10,306 nt of DNA from an uncultured Bacilli bacterium. GTDB taxonomy: Bacteria > Bacillota_I > Bacilli_A > RF39 > UBA660. The translations under genes were made by a program, and so were the position numbers. The stretch's first letter is position 1, and every line of letters starts with the position of its first letter. Location: the NCBI GenBank assembly GCA_944363655.1, contig CALVUU010000026.1, positions 1 through 10,306 of the forward strand, given 5' to 3'. Below are positions 5,184 through 10,306 of the stretch, piece after piece. The notes beneath the pieces were generated by a model. The model saw nothing but the letters and a program-made list of their open reading frames with translations, had not been told where the DNA came from and did not search any database.

Positions 5184-7319
5184 CTATAAAGAATTAGATA
5201 CTTTTAATACCCCGTTTATTTTTAAAAGAGCATTTTTAATTTTTTCTAATTCATCTTTATCTTTAATACGTATATTTAATTCATAAATAAGATAATTATC
5301 TCTTTCAATTGTTCTACATGAACGAACAATTGAATCTTTTTTACCTATTTCGGTAATTAATTCCGCTAAAATGTCTTTGGTTTCTTTATTGGTTACATAG
5401 ATATTTGTATAGTAATAATTACTGCTTTTTATATTCCAAGCAACATCAATAAGTCTTTCTTCATTACTTGGAACATTTATGCAACTTTTTTTATGAACAC
5501 TTATTCCTTGTCCTTTAGTAATATAACCAATTATTTCATCTCCTTTTACAGGCATACAACATTTAGCAATATTAACCATAATATTTGGAGTTCCTTCAAC
5601 TAAAATATCACTTTTATAATTGATTTTAGGTATTTCCCTTTTACGTTCTAATAAGGCATCTTCAAGCATTTTCTTATCAGTATTAGTTAAGTTAATAATG
5701 TAACTTGCTGTATATCTTAAAGATCCTATTGCTAAGTATAAATCATCTAAATCTTTTAGTTTTAAATCTTTAGTAATTTTATTAATAGCATCAGTTGTTA
5801 AAACTTCATTAAAGGCTAGTTTTCTTTTTCTTAATTCTTTTTCTAATATTTCTTTACCCTTAGTAATATACTCTTCTTTATCTTTTTTACTAAAATAGGC
5901 TTTAATTTTATTCTTAGCTTGATTAGTTTTAGCAATGTTTATCCAATCTTTATTAGGAGTTGCACTAGCATTAGTTTTAATATTTACTACATCATCATTT
6001 TGTAGTTCATATGAAAGAGGTACGATTTGATCATTTACTATTGCTCCAACGGTGGTATCGCCAACCTTAGAGTGAATGCGGTAAGCAAAGTCAATTGGAG
6101 TTGATCCTACTGGAAGCTCTATGACATCCCCTTTTGGAGTATAAGTGTAAATTGATTCTGAAAAAATATTGGAATTTACAGTTGCTTCAAAATCGACATC
6201 TGATTCATTAATACTTGCTTCAATAACATTCCGAAACATTTCTAGTTTTTGTTCCATAATATTTTGAATTTTTTTAGTTCCTTTTTCTTTATAAGACCAA
6301 TGACTTGCTACCCCTTTTTCGGCGATTTCATCCATTTCATAAGTCCGAACTTGGATTTCAAATACTTTACCTTCAACCCCAAATACAGTTGTGTGTAAAG
6401 ATTGATACATATTTTCTTTGGGGCTTGCTATATAATCTTTAAAACGTTTAGGCATTGGTCTAAAACGGGAATGAATTAAACCAATAACTTGGTAACATTC
6501 TGCCTCAGTATCAACAAATACTCTTAAGGCTAATATGTCATAAATTTTATTCCATTCTTTACCATTATTAAGTTTATTATAAATACTATATACGCTTTTA
6601 ACTCTTCCTTTTATTTCAAAGGTAATACCAGCGTCCGTTAGAAGCTCTATAATACTTTCTTTCATTTCTTCTAAGTAAGAATCAAGTTCAGCAACAGTAT
6701 TATTTAGTTTTTCTAAAATATCATTATAAACATCAGGTTTTAAATAATAAAGTGATAGATTTTCCAGTTCACTTTTAATGGAATTAATCCCTAAACGGTG
6801 CGCAATTGGGACTAAGACAGTCATTGTTTCACTAGCTTTTTCTTTTTGCTTTGCTGGATTAATTGCCCAGTTAGTGCGCATGTTGTGAAGCCGATCGGCG
6901 AGTTTTATGTATAAAACGCGAACGTCTTCAGCAAGACCAACTAATATTTTCCTTAAATAAATAATTGATGATTCATTATTATCAGGAAGTTCTAATTTAT
7001 TTATTTTAGAAACAGAATTTACAATCATCGCTACTTCTTCACCAAATAAGTCTTTTAATTCTTCATATGTAGTATTACCATTATTGATTACTTCATGAAG
7101 TAATGATGCGATGATTGTTATATCATCGACATTTAAATCCATAAGTATTTTAGTTACTTCCAAAGGATGGGTAATAAAATCATCCCCAGTTAACCTTTTC
7201 ATACCTTTGTGTTCATTTAAAGCATATTCATAAGCCTTCTTTATTTCTGCATAATTATCTCTTTTTTTAAGTCGTGGTTCTAACTGTTTAAATGTAATTG
7301 TATCTAATTTGTTCTTCAT
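5184..7319 (-). CDS. relA: Long RelA/SpoT homologue, (p)ppGpp synthetase with degenerate hydrolase site
   Basis: A 711-residue stringent-response enzyme with full domain order: HD hydrolase (about 25-190), synthetase (about 235-345), TGS (389-450), helical region, zinc-finger/conserved-cysteine domain (AKCCMPVKGDEIIGY, 585-599; C613), and ACT (about 635-711). The synthetase site looks intact: GRVKSVYSIYNKL (238-250), DILALR (261-266), RFKDY (292-296, the basic RxKD form of bifunctional Rel), YQSLHT (305-310) and FEIQVRT (320-326). In the hydrolase domain H51 and D142 remain. The usual HDVVEDT motif reads HEVINNG (75-81), losing the metal-binding Asp and both catalytic acidic residues. I therefore predict synthesis without normal ppGpp hydrolysis. 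GAGGTG lies eight bases before the ATG. It heads the operon with the HAD gene, dtd and gtrA, and is divergent from the flippase. Confidence 0.93.
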   Translation of the reverse strand: MKNKLDTITFKQLEPRLKKRDNYAEIKKAYEYALNEHKGMKRLTGDDFITHPLEVTKILMDLNVDDITIIASLLHEVINNGNTTYEELKDLFGEEVAMIVNSVSKINKLELPDNNESSIIYLRKILVGLAEDVRVLYIKLADRLHNMRTNWAINPAKQKEKASETMTVLVPIAHRLGINSIKSELENLSLYYLKPDVYNDILEKLNNTVAELDSYLEEMKESIIELLTDAGITFEIKGRVKSVYSIYNKLNNGKEWNKIYDILALRVFVDTEAECYQVIGLIHSRFRPMPKRFKDYIASPKENMYQSLHTTVFGVEGKVFEIQVRTYEMDEIAEKGVASHWSYKEKGTKKIQNIMEQKLEMFRNVIEASINESDVDFEATVNSNIFSESIYTYTPKGDVIELPVGSTPIDFAYRIHSKVGDTTVGAIVNDQIVPLSYELQNDDVVNIKTNASATPNKDWINIAKTNQAKNKIKAYFSKKDKEEYITKGKEILEKELRKRKLAFNEVLTTDAINKITKDLKLKDLDDLYLAIGSLRYTASYIINLTNTDKKMLEDALLERKREIPKINYKSDILVEGTPNIMVNIAKCCMPVKGDEIIGYITKGQGISVHKKSCINVPSNEERLIDVAWNIKSSNYYYTNIYVTNKETKDILAELITEIGKKDSIVRSCRTIERDNYLIYELNIRIKDKDELEKIKNALLKINGVLKVSNSL

Positions 7320-7347
7320 TAATGTTTCACCTCATATTTTTTAAAGT

Positions 7348-7353
7348 ATTATA
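7348..7353 (-). promoter_or_regulatory. Possible -10 box of the relA operon
   Basis: The minus strand reads TATAAT 28 bases before the relA ATG, inside the 88-bp gap shared with the divergent flippase gene. No convincing -35 box is seen at the usual spacing, and the gap is so A/T-rich that chance matches are expected. Confidence 0.35.
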
Positions 7354-7407
7354 AATTACCACATATATTTATTATATAACAATTTAATATTTATTTAAAG
7401 GAGAAGC

Positions 7408-8703
7408 ATGAATAAAATAGACAATGTATTTATAAAATCTACTCTTATTTTAATACTTAGTGGTTTACTTACTAAAGTAATTGGTTTTGTTATTAGAATC
7501 GTTTATACAAGAATTATTGGACCATATGGGATAAGTTTATATACTATTGCTACTCCAACTTATTCTTTACTTTTAACTATTGCTACTCTTTCTATTCCGA
7601 TATCTATTTCCAAATTAGTTGCTGAAAACAAAGGAAGAAGTATTCGTATTCTTACATCAGCTGCAGCATTAATACTAGGAATTAATGCTATATTAATAAT
7701 CATCATTCTTCTTACTCATAATTTTATTGCAACAACCCTATTAAAAGAACCACTAGCAGGACCTATTCTTGTTGCTATGGTACTAACTTTGCCTTTTGTT
7801 TCAATTTCTAGTGTTTTAAAAGGATATTTCGCGGGCAAACAAAATATGTTGCCGCATGCAACAAGTAACATAATTGAACAAATAATTCGTTTAATTATGA
7901 TAATAATATTTTTGCCAATTTTAATGGATAAAGGTGTCATGTATGGTGTCATTGGTTTAATACTTCTTACCATAGCATCAGAAATAAGTAGTATTATTGT
8001 TTTCTTTTTCTTTTTGCCAAAGAAAATTAATTTAAGAACTAATTTATCTCCAAGTAAAAACAATATCCATAATATTTTAGATATATCGCTACCTACAGTA
8101 TCTAGTAGAATAGTTGGTAATATAGGTTATTTTTTTGAACCAATAATTTTAACTAACTTACTTTTATATTCTGGTTATTCGAGTTCTTATATACTTGCTG
8201 AATATGGGGCTTATAATGCTTATAGTATATCACTTCTTACTATGCCATCATTTTTTATTGCGGCGGTTTCTACTTCCCTACTTCCGGAGGTGAGTAAATT
8301 TTATGCCCAAGGTAATATGCAAATGGTCAAAAGAAGAATAAAACAAGGTTTATTGTTTGCTTTTTTAATTGGGTTAGTATTTTCATTTGTTATTTATGTA
8401 TTCAGAGACCCATTGCTATTTAGTCTTTATAAAACAACAATCGGAAGCAAATATATTAAAATACTTGCTCCCGTATTTGTTTTGTTTTATTTAGAAGGAG
8501 TACTCACTTCTTCACTACAGGCTTTAGGTAATGCTAAGACCACAATGAAAATATCTTTATATGGAGTAATAATTAAATTAGTGGTTTTAAGTATACTATC
8601 ACTTTGTCATATTGGTATATATAGTCTTGTTGTATCAGAGATAATAAACATATTATTTGTTGTATTTCTTAATTTTAAAGCATTAAATAAATGTATTAAC
8701 TGA
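7408..8703 (+). CDS. SpoVB/MurJ-like MOP-superfamily flippase, short C terminus
   Basis: A 431-residue polytopic membrane protein with about 12 hydrophobic helices. The N terminus (KSTLILILSGLLTKVIGFV, 11-29, then RIVYTRIIGPYGISLY) and the internal SISSVLKGYFAGKQNM are typical of the SpoVB/YtgP/MurJ group of oligosaccharide-lipid flippases, which move lipid-linked cell-wall or polysaccharide precursors across the membrane. A strong AAAGGAG site (7397-7403) lies four bases before the ATG. SpoVB-type members usually run about 500-540 residues with 14 helices. This one stops after helix 12 and a short KALNKCIN tail, and the sequence past the stop does not continue the homology in frame. Twelve helices can still form both lobes of the fold, so it may be functional. 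It is divergent from relA and converges on the large surface gene. Confidence 0.85.
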   Translation: MNKIDNVFIKSTLILILSGLLTKVIGFVIRIVYTRIIGPYGISLYTIATPTYSLLLTIATLSIPISISKLVAENKGRSIRILTSAAALILGINAILIIIILLTHNFIATTLLKEPLAGPILVAMVLTLPFVSISSVLKGYFAGKQNMLPHATSNIIEQIIRLIMIIIFLPILMDKGVMYGVIGLILLTIASEISSIIVFFFFLPKKINLRTNLSPSKNNIHNILDISLPTVSSRIVGNIGYFFEPIILTNLLLYSGYSSSYILAEYGAYNAYSISLLTMPSFFIAAVSTSLLPEVSKFYAQGNMQMVKRRIKQGLLFAFLIGLVFSFVIYVFRDPLLFSLYKTTIGSKYIKILAPVFVLFYLEGVLTSSLQALGNAKTTMKISLYGVIIKLVVLSILSLCHIGIYSLVVSEIINILFVVFLNFKALNKCIN

Positions 8704-8892
8704 TACGATATTATCAGTCGGATAATGTTATTAGTCTAAATAATAAAGTTTACTCAAATAACAATTTTCTAACTTTGCGACTTATAACATTTATAATATT
8801 TCTCATTATATTCAACCAGAACAGTCATATCCCAACTATCATCCTTTCTTATTTACATTTAGTTAATTTTGTTTTTTTGTTGATAACTCGCG
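8704..8892. other. Non-coding gap between flippase and surface gene
   Basis: A/T-rich sequence with no recognisable gene. A 7-bp inverted repeat at 8699-8705/8712-8718 spans the flippase stop codon but has no T-tract, so it is a poor terminator. On the minus strand a 19-codon frame (8828-8769) with an AAAGGA upstream encodes MTVLVEYNEKYYKCYKSQS; it could be a gene remnant but is too short to support. No template repeat or reverse transcriptase fragment is visible here. Confidence 0.5.
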
Positions 8893-8926
8893 GCCTCCGG
8901 GCGGATTAAGAGCCGCCGGCGGAGGC
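8893..8926. repeat. GC-rich hairpin/cruciform just after the surface-gene stop
   Basis: GCCTCCG (8893-8899) pairs with CGGAGGC (8920-8926), and after a two-base bulge GGCGG (8900-8904) pairs with CCGCC (8913-8917), leaving an eight-base loop. It is nearly all G/C in otherwise A/T-rich DNA and lies ten bases past the stop of the 8937 gene. Neither strand has a following T-tract, so an ordinary intrinsic terminator is unlikely. Position and composition resemble the hairpin found just downstream of the variable region in DGRs. Confidence 0.75.
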
Positions 8927-8936
8927 TTAAAGGTCA

Positions 8937-10306
8937 TCACACTGCAAGGCGATATGGATCACTTGAAGTTCCTGTTCCTCCGCTAAGTTCTACATTAGAT
9001 TTCAGATAAAAGACAGGTCTAGCGGCATACCCGAGGTACGCGTTGCTGTTGCGCAAGTGGCCGAGGTTGACCACACGAAACACGTCGTCACTGCCCGATG
9101 AACGCGGAATAATTGTCCATTCCACTAGCCCCATATACATCCAATTGCTTGCGGTTATTGTTGAATTGTCATATGAACCTAAATTAGTTGCCCATGCATC
9201 GGGACTTGCAGCATATCCATAATCACTTGGATACATTAATCCTATTTCATCAGTATATGTTGTTGGATTACTTCCATATCCTGCGTTATTTCTTTCTCCA
9301 TCATAAAATTCTTTTGCTGTATTATTATATGATGTCATTCCTCCGAGATGCCATGTTGTTTCTGCTATTAAGTTTTGCCATGTTGGACCTAAATAATTCC
9401 AATAATTGGTATTTAGATTTATTGTATTAAATTCACTTGTTGTCCAGTTATTTGATCCATACGTACTTACACTTGTATCATAATTCCATCTATATCCTGC
9501 TATTGTACTTGTATCCATACTTCCTTTATAATTTGATGTACTATATGAATAAGCACCATAATAATCTCTTCCATCCGTTCCTAACATATCGCTTGTTGTA
9601 TAATCAGCCTTTATTAATTTTACTTGTCCATCAAATACTCCGATGATTCTATATAAGTTTTCTGCTGAACATGTAACTTCATTACTTCCAAAACATACGT
9701 AATTATTTGGGTTTGCTCCACTATATCTATATGAATTATCTCCAGCTTCTTGATCGGCATTGGTATAACTTCCTACTCCATCATGATAGTAAAGGCCATT
9801 TTCACCATCTTCTGTATAAGTTGTTGCAACTTTGCAAGCTAAAGTGTTATAATTTTCTTCTCTACATATCTCTGCAAATGTTGGCATGGTTATCCTATCT
9901 TGTTGTAGTACAACTTCCATATCAATACTTGCATTTTCATTTATTGATTGGTCTGTTTCTAGATTTACAAATGTTAAAGTAAATGTCCAAGTATGAGTTG
10001 TTCCTGTACTTGATGATGTTGTTGATATTGGATGGTCTATGGATATGTTAAAAGCTCCAGTTTTGCCTGTTATATCAAATCCTGAGACTCCATTTACTGT
10101 TACATATGGAAGTTCATCACTACTTGCTTCAAGTAATGCACCATTTTCATCTCTTACTGTTAGTATTACTTCAGCAGTAGTTCCACTAGAATATGTATAA
10201 GTATTTTCATATATTCTAATTCCTGCAAAGTATGTTGCTGTTGCATTATTTGTTCTACTACTTGCTATAAGTCTTACTGAAGGATTAGTAGTATCTGTTA
10301 AATTAC
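8937..10306 (-). CDS. Large surface protein, 5' end outside window, candidate DGR target
   Basis: The reading frame is open from the right edge to TGA at 8937-8939, giving 455 visible residues; the ATG at 9918-9920 is internal, because uninterrupted codons continue upstream. Visible residues 1-128 are Ser/Thr-rich and beta-like (for example TAEVILTVRDENG and HTWTFTLTFVN). From about 155 the protein is rich in Tyr, Asn, Gly and Trp: LYYHDG, NYVCFGSNEVTC, NLYRIIGVFDGQVKLIKADY, NNWTTSEFN and GLVEWTI. This resembles the large repeated surface-protein domain of gut Firmicutes (DUF6273-like). The C terminus FRV..(403-425)..GYAARPVFYLKSNV then SSDPYRLAV is the family's usual ending (FRV...RP...L...DPY). 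The last 60 codons are much more GC-rich than the rest, with a run of NNC codons (see 9030-9098). No signal peptide is visible because the start is missing. The role is probably ligand binding or adhesion at the cell surface (inference). Confidence 0.8.
   Translation of the reverse strand, partial: NLTDTTNPSVRLIASSRTNNATATYFAGIRIYENTYTYSSGTTAEVILTVRDENGALLEASSDELPYVTVNGVSGFDITGKTGAFNISIDHPISTTSSSTGTTHTWTFTLTFVNLETDQSINENASIDMEVVLQQDRITMPTFAEICREENYNTLACKVATTYTEDGENGLYYHDGVGSYTNADQEAGDNSYRYSGANPNNYVCFGSNEVTCSAENLYRIIGVFDGQVKLIKADYTTSDMLGTDGRDYYGAYSYSTSNYKGSMDTSTIAGYRWNYDTSVSTYGSNNWTTSEFNTINLNTNYWNYLGPTWQNLIAETTWHLGGMTSYNNTAKEFYDGERNNAGYGSNPTTYTDEIGLMYPSDYGYAASPDAWATNLGSYDNSTITASNWMYMGLVEWTIIPRSSGSDDVFRVVNLGHLRNSNAYLGYAARPVFYLKSNVELSGGTGTSSDPYRLAV
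9030..9098 (-). other. Candidate DGR variable region (VR) core
   Basis: In these 23 codons 14 end in C, 6 in G, 3 in T and none in A, whereas the upstream part of the gene is dominated by A/T-ending codons. Variable-looking positions read GAC GAC, then GTC AAC CTC, CAC, CGC AAC AGC AAC, and TAC CTC. All can be derived from AAC by changing only adenines. The codons between them without adenine (GGC, TTG, GCG, GGG) would be fixed. This is the known signature of adenine-specific retroelement mutagenesis. The encoded pattern FRV-x3-G-x-L-x4-A-x2-G...RP also fits known Firmicutes VR proteins as I recall them. Template and reverse transcriptase are not in the window. Confidence 0.6.

Noticed and set aside
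8699..8718. ACTGATA/TATCAGT inverted repeat at the flippase stop, as a terminator.
   Set aside because: Only seven A/T-rich pairs and no T-tract after it.
8769..8828. Minus-strand 19-codon frame MTVLVEYNEKYYKCYKSQS behind an AAAGGA site, directly downstream of the candidate DGR target where an avd gene might sit.
   Set aside because: Too short, no recognisable homology to Avd or any family, and no continuation in another frame long enough to support a pseudogene.
9188..9982. Plus-strand open frames across the large surface gene (9188-9430, 9437-9646, 9707-9982).
   Set aside because: They are antisense to a long, compositionally biased coding frame; their proteins are low-complexity Leu/Tyr/His strings with no family resemblance.

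Overview
The window is AT-rich DNA from a low-GC bacterium of the Firmicutes/Mollicutes type, probably an uncultured gut Bacilli lineage. This is inferred from base composition, a T-box leader, GGAGG-type ribosome binding sites, the relA-dtd pairing, and surface proteins with Cys/Trp-rich repeat modules of a kind I recall from such genomes. TGA serves as a stop and Trp is TGG where I checked, so the standard bacterial code fits and the Mycoplasma code does not.

Left (1-1810), accessory DNA: a membrane-anchored surface protein on the minus strand (125-859) faces a 63-residue XRE-family regulator (987-1178). The space between them holds two copies of GACA-N5-TGTC, 18 bp apart, beside the -10 box of the surface gene. 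A shortened ORF6N-domain gene (1182-1742) follows; it has lost its 5' end against the aspS terminator and appears to have an internal in-frame deletion.

Centre (1781-7319), core genes, all minus strand: relA/rel (711 aa) - NT5C-like HAD phosphatase - dtd - gtrA-like membrane protein form a tight operon with 10-bp spacing or overlaps. Then aspS has its own strong promoter, embedded in the 3' end of gtrA, and a T-box leader. The Rel protein keeps its (p)ppGpp synthetase residues but has lost most of the HDxxED hydrolase motif.

Right (7408-10306): a SpoVB/MurJ-type flippase on the plus strand, about 70-100 residues short at its C terminus, converges on the 3' end of a large surface protein that runs off the window. 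This is the most interesting part. The last ~60 codons of the surface gene change abruptly from A/T-ending to C/G-ending codons. In the core stretch (9030-9098) the variable-looking codons are almost all NNC, exactly what adenine mutagenesis of AAC codons in a template repeat would give. A GC-rich hairpin lies 10 bp after the stop codon. Together this looks like the variable region and downstream cruciform of a diversity-generating retroelement (DGR) target. No template repeat or reverse transcriptase is in the window, so they would have to lie elsewhere.
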